Assembly: GCA_030142905.1 (NCBI GenBank)
Contig: JASJOG010000080.1
Coordinates: 1-64,000, forward strand
Reading direction: 5' to 3'
Length of the DNA: 64,000 bases
Source: Heliopora coerulea
Lineage: Eukaryota > Cnidaria > Anthozoa > Scleralcyonacea > Helioporidae
Shown here: piece after piece, positions 30,308 through 42,611 of the stretch
Layout: the number at the start of each line of letters is the position of its first letter
How positions within the stretch are numbered: position 1 is the stretch's first letter
Translations under genes and position numbers: made by a program
Notes under the pieces: model-generated
The model's input: only the letters and a program-made list of their open reading frames with translations
Database searches by the model: none
What the model was told of the DNA's origin: nothing

Positions 30308-31870
30308 TGTTGTTTCATCATCATCATTCATTCTCGTTTAACTTCCATCTTGTCCCACTGCTGGGGTCAGACGTGTTATGAGTCGTCTCCAGGATTACCT
30401 ATTATCTACCATATCTTCCCTGATATTCAAATGTTTCAGGTCCTCCTTCACTTCCTGCCTCCAGGTCTTCCTAGGCCTTCTCACCATTCTCTTTCCTACC
30501 ACCTCTAACTCTACAGCTCTTCTCCATACATGTATACGACGTTCCTCTCTTCTTCTAACATGCACAAACCACCTCAGCCTTGCTCTCCTCAGTCTATCTT
30601 CCAAATCCTCCACACCATATCTTCTCTGCACCTCCTCATTTGACACCCTATCTTGCCATCTTACCTTAGCCATGTATCTCAACATTCTATAATCACACCT
30701 GACTAAAATTCCTTCCAGCTTTCCTGTCAGTACCCAAGTCTCAACAGCATATAACTCCACTGGCCTCACACAGGCACAGTAAACCCTAGCCCAGTTGACC
30801 AAGAGTATGTTCTGATCTACCAACAAGCCTGCCTACTCCCTCCACTTCCTCCATGCCCTGGCTATAAATGCCCTGACAGCCACCTCTGCTCCACCCACAC
30901 AGGTCATGGTGTCACCCAGATAACAAAAGCTGTCCACCACATCCAACATATCACTCTCAACCACCCCCTCCTGAGGCATTGCCACGGGATCTCTGACACA
31001 AGCCCTACACCTATACTTATTTCCTGCTCTTTTGATGTTTCTGAGTCCAGACCATTTCCCATAGCACCACCTTGAACATCCCTGACACCAGACTGAGTTC
31101 TCTCAAACCCCTTCTCCAAAAACTCCACAAGAGTATCTGCCTCTTTGTGGTCTCACTGCTGGCTCCCTTCCCACTATGATCATTTTTGTCTTGTCCATAT
31201 TCACCTTCACACCTCTTGTTTCCAATTCTCTTTTCCACTCATTAAACCTCCTGACAACCTGCTCTTCTAACTCTGCTATGATCACTAGGTCGTCTGCATA
31301 TAATAATTCCCACAAACGTTCACCTCTCACATCCTTTGTAACCTCCTGCATGACCACCACAAACAACAGAGGACTCAGTTCAGAACCTTGATGTTCCTGC
31401 CAGTGCATTCACCTTTGATCTTGAGTTTCCATACAGTGTCATAACCAGTGTTATAAGTCGTTCTGATACTGTACATTTTGCTTCCTCAGTGCCCATACAA
31501 TTGCTTCCCTTGGCACTCTGTCGAAGGCTTTTTCCAAGTCCACAAAAATATGGAATAGCTCCTTTTTCCCCCATCCATACCTCTCTCGTAGTTGTCTCAT
31601 AACAAAGATGGCATCTACTGTTGATTTCCACTGCTGAAAGCCAAACTGATTTTCATCAATCTCCACAACGTCTCTTAATTTTCCCTCCAGGATCTTCTCC
31701 CACACCTTCATGCTATGCTCTATAAGTCTCGCTCCCCTATATTTTTCACACATCAAGGCATCCCTTTTCCTTTATATATTGTAATGGTACAACTCTTCCC
31801 ACTGTTGTAGCACCCTCTTCTTCCTTGAATGATTGTAAAATTTGTTGGATGTTGATGTTAACAAAGATAT
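30308..31870 (-). mobile_element. RTE-like LINE fragment, decayed
   Basis: A minus-strand non-LTR element. The 3' end at about 30308-30325 is a short ATGATG run, as in RTE-group elements. Coding remnants in shifting frames follow the order of a reverse transcriptase up to about 31870, where recognisable sequence stops; the 5' half is absent. Confidence 0.75.
30395..31780 (-). pseudogene. RTE-like reverse transcriptase, many frameshifts
   Basis: From high to low coordinates: CEKYRGARLIEH, ENQFGFQQWKSTVDAIF, HIFVDLEKAFDRVPR (motif A), GSELSPLLF, LLYADDLVII (motif C, YADD, near 31290), VNMDKTKMII, then the C-terminal VRCDYRMLRYMAKVRWQDR and RLRWFVHVRRRE. The pieces lie in at least three frames, so the gene is dead. 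The sequence style is that of the RTE/Proto2-like group; the clade is inferred, not computed. Confidence 0.8.
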
Positions 31871-32649
31871 GCATCTTTTGCTAATCCAATAGCTGACAAA
31901 AAGGTTTACAAGTTTAATTGGAGTTTCTTGCCCTAATTTAATGATGTGTAAACAGGATTGTGAAATGTTTTGTTAAAATAATGTGATATTCATGTTGTGA
32001 AATTTGACCTGACATGAGTGGTTAATAAAGTGTCAGTACGTTTGCTGACTGCTTCAAATGGAATTGATTCTATTTCAAACATTATGTGCAGCACAATTTT
32101 CTTGGAATCAAAGCAAGAAAGCTTTGGGAGAATACTTTTAACTAAAAGGGTGAAGAATTCGCAAATTTATGTTTATGAACAGGGTTTGTGTTCACATTAT
32201 CTTGGTCAAATTCTTTTGTCAAAAGGGCTATTAGTTTTTTGACAACAACTTTTTGGAAAAGTACTTCAAATGTTGCACACCATACTTGATGTGCTATTAA
32301 TAATAAAATTAATTGATTCAATCTTTAAGGGAACTGAATGCAAAGAGATTTGACAATGCACATTAAAAATTTATTTAAAAAGAAAGACACGAAAGCATAA
32401 ACCAAGTTCACTGTCAAATGAAGTTCAATGTAACTGCAGTTTGTCACAGGAAATTTAACCGACAGCTGAAGATCCCTTTTCTAACAATAAATCTGATGTG
32501 TACTGTCCACTTGATGGGAAAACAGAAATGAAACTGTTGAGTGTGGTAAGCAATTAAGTCATTGTCAAACTGTCTTAAACTAAGACTGCAATGCACCTGT
32601 CATATATGATGTCTTTATTTTGACTGAAAGCCACAACCAGCCAACAACT

Positions 32650-32978
32650 TCAAAAAGTATAAAATAAAATATATTCCAAATAAATAGAGACATCTTGGAA
32701 AACTCAAGATATGAGTCGAAACAAGAGCTCCCTGTTGAGATAATTAATTAGCAATGTGTTCTGTCATGTTAATATCTCAGTTGTAGGATTCCTAACTTCT
32801 GTTGTCTACATCACACTGTATATATAGACCTTGGCTTGTTTTGTAAATTATTCGGTGTGATGATGACTTAGTAATAAAGTCAAAATACTACAGTCTCACA
32901 TAGTCATCTTGCTTTGACTCATATCCTGAGTTTTCCAAGATGTCTCTATTTTTCAGAATGAGTTATATTTTATTTTGC
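32650..32978. mobile_element. Penelope deletion derivative (inverted ends only)
   Basis: The left end (AGTATAAAATAAAATATATT, GAGACATCTTGG, AACTCAAGATATGAGTC) is joined after about 75 bp to the inner part of the right end (GAGATAATTAATTAGCAATG), which continues to CATCTTGGAA-type sequence in reverse. It matches the ends of the element at 22549-24286 but retains no coding DNA. Confidence 0.7.
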
Positions 32979-34189
32979 CCAACTTTGCTATAAGCATTAA
33001 ATTTTGTACTTTGTATAGCCAGTCCCTGATAGAAATTAGAGTACTGTTGAAGGCTTAAATTGTGAACAAGTACCACATGTTTCATGAAGTCTTTTTGCAG
33101 TAATTACCTTTGTGCTGTCACTACTTATTAAGGCATTATTATGTTATCACTTGCCATCACACACCTCAAATAGACAAGGCATGTGAATGACCACATCCCT
33201 TCAAATTTCACATGACAAAGCCTGGAAATATGAACTTATATTTTTGGACATGGCTAATTAGCAGCTATGTGCTGTATAAAAGCAATCTCTTTTTAAAACA
33301 ACCAATGATATAATAACAGAATACTGTGTAGGTAGCGATAAGTAAGGTTAAAAGTTAAGAGGTTGATAACTGCCATAACTGATTTCAAAGAATATCAAAC
33401 AATATCAGTATCAGTTATGGTAGTTATTAACTTTTTAACTGATTACAACAAATGGCTGTTTACAGACCAGGTGGTAACTGAGAGGACCAGGGATTATCTA
33501 GTGGATAACACTAATACATAAGTATTTATGATAACTTGCAAGTTTCATGAAATTGAGGTGACTGATGATTGATCTTGTAACATGGATATAAAATGCAATT
33601 TTAAAGAAAAATTGATTGGAAACAACTAACAGTTTATTCTTGGTAAAATCTGAAGTCTATTTTCACAAGAACTGGCACTGGACAAATGGTAGTGACGTGC
33701 ACAATAACTTTGTGCTGGTCACACCTTCATAATAACAAATTTGTGCCAGACAATGTCCATGACTGGCTACTAATTTCAAGGCTTGCAATACATATAAAAA
33801 ATTTTAAAAGCAAAATCTTTTATTTTCATTCCAAAACAGCCACATCTAATTAAAAATCACAGATACTGTATACTGTAGACAGGTGCACTGTTTGTACAAA
33901 AGATTTGTCTCAGCTGAGCCAAGTTTTCATCTAACTTTCAGTTTTATGGGTGAAGTTTCAAAATTCACTACATGCCTGTGTAGGATAAATATTTTTATCA
34001 TTATCACAGAAAAGCTCGATGGTTCTGATCTTAACTGAGTCTGAAGATTCAACAAATATCACAAAATTGTTGTGACTGGTTTAGGAAATAATGAGGAAAC
34101 TGATTGGTATCCAGCCAGATTACTAAATTCCCTGTCCAGCACACTAATACTATCAGGTTAAAGATTAAAAAATTGCATATTTACTGTAC

Positions 34190-34296
34190 CTGTTCAGGTC
34201 AGTGATGTATTTGTAAACACTTTCAAATGCAAGGAAGAATCTTGTCAGTATGTCAATATGGTTTTCCCTGAATTCTGAATCAAGGTCTTGAAGCTC
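34190..34296 (-). CDS. WASHC5: WASHC5 exon 2
   Basis: Thirty-five codons plus two bases: [20 protein letters not shown] then [15 protein letters not shown]. The acceptor is TACTTCAG and the donor GTACAG. Phase 0 start joins exon 1; the carried AG completes Arg in exon 3. Confidence 0.95.
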
Positions 34297-36136
34297 CTGA
34301 AGTAATAAGATGGAAAAAAAGCCAAATAAAAGAAAATTAGATCCTAGATCATGTACAAAGGAGTCATAATCACATCAATGAGGACATGTAAGAGATCACA
34401 TTTACACTGAGTTATGGTCATCTAGCACAATCTTATGCAAACTTTTCTAAGTGCCAAATAGGCTAGAAAATGTCTGCAAAAACACCACTACTTCACATGG
34501 ATTGTAAACAGCAGGAAGTGAAACTGCAGTTTAGTAGATACTCATCATAAGTGAATGACCTACACCATGGGTTCAGTGGAAGTTTTAGCACAAAAGAATG
34601 AGGCAACATGTAAAGCATGAAACTATTTGAAAAGATGACATAAGAACAGCAATTTATAAATAATTTACAACAAAATTGTAATTAGAGTTAGGATAAGACT
34701 TAAGGGTAGGGTTAGGGTAAGGTTCATGTTAAGAATTAGTGTAAGGATTGGCATTGCCACTGGGAGTTTGGTCAGAATTGCAGTAGAGGTTCAAGAGAAA
34801 TCAATGCTGAAATTTTGCCCAGGTGAATAAATGCTTTGAGTTAATTTGAATTACATAAAGAACTTTTCTTCTGATAAATTGAGATACTGTTTTCATATGC
34901 AATAATGCTGAGAAGTATATACTAATTGCACAAACATTCTCACATTCCAGTCTTCAGTGTATATCTCAGGTAGAGAATCCTTTTTAAACCCAGGGAGGTA
35001 ATGCAGATTAATGTCCATCCAAGAAACCCCTGTGTATCAGGGTGCTTTACTTCATCATGGTAAACCTAAGGGAAGTCATTACAGTATGTTACCATTATAA
35101 AATCCTTGAGTTCTCCAACTCCTCAGTATAAACGTAAGAGATATCCTTTAGTTGATATCTAGTTAATTCTGTTTGCAGGATTTTAGTAACTTTTGCCCAA
35201 CATAAAGATTATCTTTTGAAACAATAATAATAATACATCATCAAATAATTTACACCCATGGCTGTCAAAGCTACAGTAATTTTCTGGTCACCTGGTACAC
35301 CTTGGCATTTAAGCACCTTGGTTCCTCTTGCTATAAACTGGACAGATTCAACACAATGCATCTCAGTTTCATACTGATTGGAAAGACCACATCAGAAATA
35401 TTGAGAAGCAACTTACTGCATCTGAATTACCTGTACCATTCACAGCCAACAAATTCAAGACATTAAGCCAAAAAGCATGCTCTAAAGAAGTGCCTGACAT
35501 TAGACAACTGCTTTCAAATAAAGTCAAAATATTACTATGACCAATTTTTTCATGTACTTTAATTTGAATATTGAGATTTCAAGATGATTTTCATCAAGGT
35601 ATTGTATATTTCTTACTCTCATCCCAAACAGTAATCTGGGTTCACAGTCAACTCTGGTACCAAATTTTAAAGTTCCCTGAGTCCTGGTGGGATCTTCCCA
35701 CTCATCATTTTTGAATCAAATTTCAATTTCCTCGTAAAAAGCTGTTTCTAACCAAGCAAAATTTGGAAGCAATTGTCAACTAATAGACAAAAGGTTATTT
35801 TATTTTAAAATTTGAAAAGCTTGATACAACTACAGGAGAGCTATGCAATCTCAATGCTACTGGACTTTTACCCAATAACGCCAGGAAGATACTTGGTCCT
35901 TTTAGAGGATGTGGCAGCCTTGTCTTGGAGGGCAAATGCAAATGGAAATGCAACGGTGTGAGGAAAGTAGTAGAAGTTCAAGAAGTGAAATGCAAGACGT
36001 CATTGATAGCCATTTTATAAAATCCAATAAAAAGGCCGAACAGCTCTTATAGTTTCGCCTGAAAATCTTGTCAGTACGTTCTAGTAACTGTTAGATCCCA
36101 GTGCATTATCAGGCTAGTTTAACTCGTCGCACTTAC
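34297..36136 (-). other. WASHC5 intron 1
   Basis: Plain AT-rich intron of 1.84 kb. It has one telomere-like stretch (GGGTAGGGTTAGGG around 34704) and no other repeat, exon or RNA gene that I can recognise. Confidence 0.6.
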
Positions 36137-36361
36137 CGGTTTAGCGTCGATTTTCGCTTCGTAGAATTCAGGTCCACGGAAGTACGAGAAGTCGGTCAAA
36201 ACGTCGCCATATTTCAACTGATCTCTTTTATTGTCAAGACGGAATTCAGGCGGAATGAAATCCGATAAACGCAAAAGTTCAGCGATGATTGCATTTCCTC
36301 TGCTTACTAACTTTAACAATGTTTGACCACAAAGATTATTTTCTGCAAGGAAGTCCACCAT
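36137..36361 (-). CDS. WASHC5: WASHC5 exon 1 with initiator ATG
   Basis: Seventy-five codons starting [13 protein letters not shown], then [20 protein letters not shown] and [20 protein letters not shown], ending at DAKP before the donor GTAAGT. The N-terminus is practically invariant in animal strumpellin, which fixes the start codon. The ATG context is AAATGG. The open frame continues a few codons into the intron and stops. Confidence 0.96.
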
Positions 36362-36507
36362 TTTGAAAATAACGACTGAAATTACCTCACGTGAGGCATG
36401 TTCGTAGAAAGCTGTCGGAAAGTATCGTTTAATAATCGTTTAACGACAGTTGCGGCAGCTCATGGCCCATTTACACGATATGATTGTCGCAGGTCGGTAG
36501 GCCCATC
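36362..36507 (-). promoter_or_regulatory. WASHC5 5' untranslated/promoter region
   Basis: Only about 146 bp separate the start codon from the TIR of the next transposon. It contains a CACGTGAGG (E-box-like CACGTG) 28 bp upstream of the ATG and no obvious TATA box. The role as promoter is by position only. Confidence 0.4.
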
Positions 36508-37402
36508 CAGATTGTGCTCGGCAACTTTTTAACAACTTTTGGGATTTCGAGCAACTTTTTCGCAAACGAGCAACTTCGAGCAACTTTTCTTAAAGTTAGC
36601 ACATTTTCAGCAACTGTCGGGCTTATTTGAACCAAGATATAGAATTTTTGAAGTTTTGAACATTTCCTCATTGGTAATATGATTATTATGGTACAAGGAA
36701 ATTCTAAGAAACATCGTTGTGCCGTTTAAAAGTGTTCTTTTACGGAAAGGGAGGGGGATAGGCTGAACATTAGTCCTTTGACCTTTGGGTTTTCTGGGGA
36801 ATGTGGTAATTCATTCCAATTTCCAAATATGGAATTGATGCCACTATCACACGAAAAATGGCGGACGCCACGTTGTCGTCGTTGTCATCACATCATGACA
36901 CGCTTCCACAATGGGCACCAATGGTAAAGAAATTGCGACTGATTTAGCCTGGCTCTGCTGCTGCTGAACGGTTGTTCAGTTTGCTATGCAGTTTATCATT
37001 GCAACAAGAAAGTGATTGGAAGATTACATCGAGGCATCTGAAATGATTAACTACACTACAGCAGTAAGAGAAAGGACCAGAACTAGAGCACGCTCGTTCA
37101 ATTTCTACGTACTTTGTAAGAAACTAAAGAGAAATCTCATTTTTTATTCAAAATTCTTGTAAACACATGTTTAGTTTTGTTTGCGGCCTCTATATAGGCC
37201 GCGTGCACGGAGAAATTTAAAACAACGGATAACTCAAGATGTGAAACGTCTATTGATGCAATAAAACAGACATCCAGTAAATATATACGCTTAAAAACAC
37301 TTAATTTTGAGAACAACTTTTCAGATTTTGGCAGCAACTTTTTATGAGCAACTTCTTGGCATCTTTTGGAGCAACTTTTCCGCAATTTAAGAGCATAATC
37401 TG
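36508..37402. mobile_element. hAT-like transposon, about 895 bp, internally deleted
   Basis: The termini CAGATTGTGCTC and GAGCATAATCTG are inverted repeats starting with CAG, as usual for hAT elements. Both ends carry several copies of the subterminal word GCAACTTTT (36521-36590 and 37310-37385). The interior has a C-terminal transposase remnant. No matching 8-bp target duplication was found. Confidence 0.6.
36880..37070 (+). pseudogene. hAT transposase C-terminal (dimerisation) fragment
   Basis: The plus strand reads LPQWAPMVKKLRLI, a stop, then PGSAAAERLFSLLCSLSLQQ. After a frameshift it reads DYIEASEMINY. The word SAAAERLFSLL is the signature of the hAT C-terminal dimerisation region. The catalytic part is missing. 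Confidence 0.75.
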
Positions 37403-37917
37403 GACAGGAAAACTGATCGCTCTGGGGACCAACCATTTGACCTCTTGGGATGATCTCGTATGAACTAGTGTACGAATATTTTTGGCCTCGATAAATTGGG
37501 CAATGTTTTTTACTGAACTGAAGTCTGTTTTTTTGGAGGGGGTTTCCTCGCATGTTGTAAATGCAGGACATTTCTTTTCAAATTGATATTTCTTTGCAAG
37601 TTGTATTCTCCGGGATAAGGCGCCATTTTGCTACCGAGGGGCGCATTTCTCAAGTGCTACCACACCCGCATGTTTGGATGACGGTATCCAAAAACCAAAG
37701 TGCATTTAGTATTTCTTAAATTGCATTTAAACTCCCTAGAGAAAGCACGGGAACTGATAAGTTCTTTTACAATTTTTTGATTTTATATATTCGTTTGTAA
37801 GATATATCACTTTAAATACGCCTATTTGCATGAAAGAGTAAACAGTTACTTTTGCTACCATTCGTTGATGCAAGAAGATCGGCTCCTGTAGCCTAATATA
37901 TGTAAGGACCCATTTAC
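37403..37917. other. No gene seen
   Basis: AT-rich spacer between the hAT-like element and the LINE fragment. The minus-strand 144-codon frame (37137-37571) straddles the transposon end and shows no known domain. Confidence 0.4.
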
Positions 37918-39560
37918 CAATACCAACACCAATAATCTTTATTTAATGAGGGTAACACAATTACAAAAAATATTTGTATTCTTCCTTTTGGCCTCCAACT
38001 TAAATAATTACGAATATACTAAAAAATAGAAAATATATACATTAAAAAATTGAGTAAAATACAATATTTTAAATATTTTCAAAATGGATGAAAATAAATA
38101 TATACGAAGCAAATAAGAATAAATATTAAATGTCAAATTAAATTAAAATATACCAGTTTATATCGAATAGAGCCTAGATACCTTAAAGGTATCTGCAGAA
38201 TATTGTTCTAGCTCCCACCTTTTAAAGTCTTTTTTCAACACAGAGATAGATGAACAATTTTTCAGGCAGTTACCTGATACTGAATTCCGCACACAGTAAC
38301 AGAATAAAAAAAAGTTCTACGAAGTGCGTCAGTTTTTGGTTTAGGTAAACGATACAAACGTAACATCTAGATCTCGTATTATATTTGCTACTACTATTAG
38401 AGAAAAGGGTTAGTTTGTCACGAAGATAGTCCGGTGCTCGTCCATCAATAATTTTTTTAAAAAGAATTAGTTTATTCAAAGGACATAATTTATCAACTGG
38501 AATCCAACCAAGTCGTTTAAATATGGTAAGTGACCTTGTGTTTTCCGGACATTGCTCAATCATATACCTCGCACAACGTTTCTGCAGTTTGAATAAATCA
38601 TCCAAGTAACCAGAGCTACAGTTACTCCACACACAGCTACAGTACTCGAACAAAGGTCTTATACTTGCATTGTATATCCATAGTCGATATTGGTTGGTAG
38701 AAATTTACGCACATGTGCTAATAGAGCTATGCTTTTTCTCAGTTTTTTACACAGCTTCTCAATATGAGTAGACCAAGTCATATGACGGTCCATATATACT
38801 CGAAGACATTTTTCAGAATCCACTTGTTTTATGTTACAACCAAAGGAGAGGGCCAGGTCCAGACTTTGTTTACTAGAAGTTTTAAGCTTTTGACGTGATG
38901 AAAGTATCATACATTTAGTTTTGTCGGAGTGAATCTTCATATTATTATTATTCGACCATTCCACAGCTCGATTTGTATCAGATTGCAATTTCTCTTCTAT
39001 TTCAAGGACAGAAGAACCAGAAGCATAGATGGTTGTGTCGTCGGCGCAGAGATCTACATTATTTCCAAAAAACAGTGCAAGGTCATTAATAAAAAGTTAA
39101 AAAAGTACTGGGCCGAGGATGCTCACCTATGAGAGCATCTGTAATTGTCTAATTCTAATTTACTTCCTTGCTTATGTTTTAGAGTGACTCGGGCCTGTTT
39201 TAACTGAGCCGGGCTGATTCCACTTTTGATACTGTTATTTAGCACTTTGGTGAGACTCTGGACTATGGCTGGTGCTGTTTACTTCAATAGTCTGGTGCTT
39301 ATTCCATCAAGGCTAATAGCAACATTCGAGGATAAAAAATTGATCAGTTTAAAAACATCATCAGTTGTTAGAATGGGAATATTTAAAACTACCGATTCAT
39401 TTGGTTTACGAGTGTTTACAAACTCCTGAAGTTTTGTTACATCTGCGTGAGCCATAACATTTCCATCTATAATAGAATCGGTAACTGCGATAAACAGTTC
39501 ATCAAAGAGACTGGATATTTCGTCAGGTTTTGAGAAGCTGTTACCGTCAATTTCAATGTG
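37918..39560 (-). mobile_element. LINE (CR1/jockey-like) with internal deletion
   Basis: The 3' end is a short tandem of CCAATACCAACACCAATAA (minus strand TTGGTGTTGGTATTGG), after a 3' region reading AAAGGAAGAATACAAATA. Coding remnants run to about 39560 on the minus strand. The central part of the reverse transcriptase is missing. Confidence 0.75.
38270..39560 (-). pseudogene. LINE reverse transcriptase lacking fingers and motif A
   Basis: From high to low coordinates: VSHIEIDGNSFSKPDEI, SSNVAISLDGISTRLLK, PAIVQSLTKVLNNSIKSGI, ARVTLKHKQGSKLELDNYR. Directly after NYR (about 39127) the sequence reads as a degraded GSILGPVLF, then LCADDTTIYASG (motif C, CADD in place of YADD), KIHSDKTKCMILSS, and a C-terminal FEYCSCVWSNC and RYMIEQCPENTR. 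At least one stop (TAA after GPVLF) and several frameshifts are present. About 150 residues between NYR and GSILGP are absent. Confidence 0.75.
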
Positions 39561-40289
39561 AGAGACTGTACTTTATTTAAACGATACAATTATCGTAAAT
39601 AATTCTTCATCCTGTGGTATGTAATGTTGTCCCATAGGCACGATTCCTGTCCGCTTTCATTCGCTCTCCAAAGTATCAATACGTTCGGAAGGCATTATTT
39701 TACGGCGGCTGGTAAGAAGACAAACATACGTTAACCCAACCCCTCCGCTTACATATAATGAAAATTCTTCAAGGAGAGGAGACAGGGGGAGATGTATTTT
39801 TCTACGAAGAAAGTGCACATTACTACAGAGAAGGCGTCAATTTCTTAGAGCAAGACGCTTATTTCTTCGACAAAGATGCACGTTTTTCCGGTGAAGATAT
39901 GTCACTTCATGAAGCAAAGCTGCGGTTACAAATAGGAGATGCACATTTTAATTTCACAGTGACAGTGTCATATTTCCAAGGACAAGATCCATTTCCTCAC
40001 AAAATTTACTTTGTTATACGGAGAAACTACTTAACTATATGTTTGCACGGAGAAGGGGTGGATCTTAAGGCTGGTTCATCAGCCACTATACCAATGAGTT
40101 AATCGGATACGTCAAACAATCATACACAACAATCGTATCGGGTAAATAGGCCCTAAGTCAACATCCACAGTTCTTTAAAGTAAGGAGGAAAAAATTGAGC
40201 CTAAATGATTTAGTGGATAGGGTATGTCCTGGTACCAATAGTTTTTATTGGTGCCTGCACAAGAACAACCACGGGACGAAATTACAGAT
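39561..40289. other. Spacer with one unassigned open frame
   Basis: A plus-strand frame of 114 codons at 39758-40102 (MKILQGEETGGDVFF then repeats of an acidic E/D-aromatic pattern such as EQDAYFFDKDARF) has no family I recognise and could be chance. Nothing else is seen. Confidence 0.25.
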
Positions 40290-40980
40290 TTGAATGAATT
40301 TCACATGAATGCAAATTTGTTGCAAATTTGGCTCTCAAATTTGCAACAGATTTTCACTGGTAGTTTGGTCATCTTTGGGATGTCAAATTTGCACTGCATA
40401 CACCAATACGTTTGCACATATGCAAATCCTTCAGCCGAAATTTGAATTGAATTTGCAACGGTTGTTTTGACATCTCTGCAACAACAAATTTGCAATATAT
40501 ACACTAATATCTTTGAACGTACGCAAATTTATCAACTTATATTTGCATCAAATTTGCAGTGATGGTTTTATTGTCTTTGAAACTCCAAATTTGCAATACA
40601 TACAGTCATAGCTTTGAACATATGCAAATCTGTACTGACGTTTGCCTTAAATTTACATCGGTGAAAATTTGTGGCAAATTTAGCCTCCAAATTTGCAACA
40701 TATTCACAGGTAGTTTTGTCATCTTTGGCACATCCAATTTGCTCTACATACACTGATACGTTTGCACATTTGCAAATCCTTCAACGCGAATTTGCATCGA
40801 ATTTGCAATGGCTGTGATGACCAAAACTTATGAACTTAAATTTTGCATCAAATTTGCAGTGGTAGTTTTATTATCTTTGAAACTCCATATTGGCGATACA
40901 TACAGTCATAACTTTGAACATATGCAAATCCCCGTGACGACGTTTACCTTCAATTTGCCACGGTTGGTAGTTTATAATTC
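40290..40980. repeat. GCAAATTTGC-rich tandem repeat (about 100-120 bp units)
   Basis: The words CAAATTTGCA, GGTAGTTTTNTCATCTTTG, AATACATACAGTCATA and TTTGAACATATGCAAATC recur in the same order about six times. Spacing between the best-matching copies is roughly 300-350 bp, suggesting alternating subunits. Position and content suggest the left subterminal array of the EnSpm element. Open frames here (40248-41089) are by-products. Confidence 0.65.
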
Positions 40981-41089
40981 TTGCAAAACCATATTCGTCA
41001 TATACTCAACTTTTCGCATAAACAAATCTGTGGGGTGGAATTTTCGTCAAACTTGTAGTCATTTGTCGTCTTTCTTTCACCAAATATGA

Positions 41090-42611
41090 AAAGGGGGCAA
41101 TATTTTGAAAAATGAGAGGGACTATTACTTGAGGGTCGGCAGTTAATCGAGGAAATACAGTGATGCAGTTCAGAACTGCGTTGAATTTACGTTGGTCTTT
41201 TCATTAACATTGTAAATAAAATCTGCAATTCATGAACACAACTTTACAAGTACGAAAATTTGGTTGGAACATACCCCTAATGGAAATCACAGCCATCGGC
41301 ATTCTCAGTGGCATTAACGCACGCGTCTTATACTTGACGATTTGGGGGCAAAGAGAGTTCACCTTTTATCTCAGCGCTTGCTACAGACAGCACAAAGAAT
41401 AAAAAGCATTCGGTATTCCAACCGTAATAATTAAGGTCATTGCGTACGACCTTACCAGTTTACCGCATTTTCAGAATTAATGCCACAGAAACGACTTGGG
41501 AAGAACCATCTTACCACCAGAGGATCTTTCAAACTTAAATAAGTTACTGCCATGAAGACTGCAGTTCTCAATTTGGCCAATACCATATATCAAATGGGAA
41601 GGAGCCACGTTCTCAATACTTTAAAAATATTATAAATTTCAGTTTTAAAGTATGGCTCGTACTTTTTTACTACCCCAGATTAAAACAGTTCAATCGAACA
41701 ATAAAGGATGAATGGACAATTCTAATTAGCTGCTCAAAATAATTAAATTTAAATAATTAAAAGTTCCGAGGAAAACTTTCGTGAAAAAAGCTGGGTGATA
41801 ATAGTCTTTCCAGTCTATGGAAATATTTTTCTCCCAAACAACAGACGTTCAGGTCCGCAATGTTCAAAAGAAAATAAAGACTTTAAACAAGTTTATTTGG
41901 TATACAGTACTTGGATTGCGTGACCACCGAGGCACCAAAGGTCTGAAAAACCCTTGGTAACAGAAAGTCGTCAAATACTCATGCCGAATAAGACGCTAAA
42001 TTAGTGTTGTAAAGTGAACTCACTAAACAGCAGCATGCAGTTAGAATGTTAAAATTGTCACTGAACATTCAACGCCAACGGAACTTCTATAGTTTCCACA
42101 ACATCCCAGTATGACACTGAGAATTTTCAAGATAATAAGACTTATAACAATAATCGTAAACACCAATAACGTTTCTTAAAAGTTAAAAATGAACGTTCTG
42201 CAATGTACAGCACTTACGTTTGTACTGACCCCATCACAACTGACTAGTAATAATTAGGTAGCTAACTTTTACGTAAAGTAATATCAAGAAGACTGATTTG
42301 TCAATGTGAGCGAAATCTATAAGATTTGGTAAACTTGGTCGAATTGCATACCTGATTGCCTTTCGTGTCAACTAGGTACACAGTAATTCAAAGTGATAAA
42401 AGACGTTAAATCCTTTCACGAATAAGAATTGTTCTCTAGTGACATTTGATTCACATAAGAACTCCAATCGATACCAAATGTTCGACATTTTGATCAAGAT
42501 TACATGGACTGCATACTACATTAAAGTCTCGTTAAAGAAAATGAAAAGATTATGCGTTTCCTAATCAGATGGTTGAACACACACACTTATATTAAACTGC
42601 GGTAAATGTTC
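41090..42611. other. Non-coding DNA downstream of the transposase
   Basis: AT-rich DNA between the repeat array and the transposase stop codon. I see no open frame or recognisable terminus here. It probably belongs to the EnSpm element. Confidence 0.35.

Larger units (their letters stand above)
27539..34189 (-). other. WASHC5 intron 2 (6.65 kb)
   Basis: It contains an RTE-like LINE (30308-31870), a Penelope deletion derivative (32650-32978), a small tandem duplication of GGGCTCCGTCTTCAAGTCAA near 27785-27845, and a short tandem run of CACGAAAGCAA near 28795-28850. Outside these, 28110-30300 and 32980-34189 are plain AT-rich DNA in which I see nothing. Confidence 0.6.
4457..36361 (-). other. 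WASHC5: WASHC5 (strumpellin) gene, 5' half
   Basis: Fifteen exons on the minus strand encode residues matching animal strumpellin from its initiator Met to about residue 645 of a protein usually near 1,160 residues. Strumpellin is a structural subunit of the WASH complex, which activates Arp2/3 actin assembly on endosomes to drive sorting and tubule scission. All exons through exon 13 have AG acceptors and GT (once GC) donors, and the phases join correctly. Between exons 13 and 14 about 85 expected residues are missing, and exon 14 has an 8-bp duplication that breaks the frame. Introns run from 85 bp to 6.6 kb and are packed with transposons. The 3' half lies beyond the left edge. Identity is confident; functionality of this copy is doubtful. 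Confidence 0.9.

Noticed and set aside
40248..41089. Several frames of 60-93 codons
   Set aside because: They are translations of the GCAAATTTGC tandem array and change frame from unit to unit.
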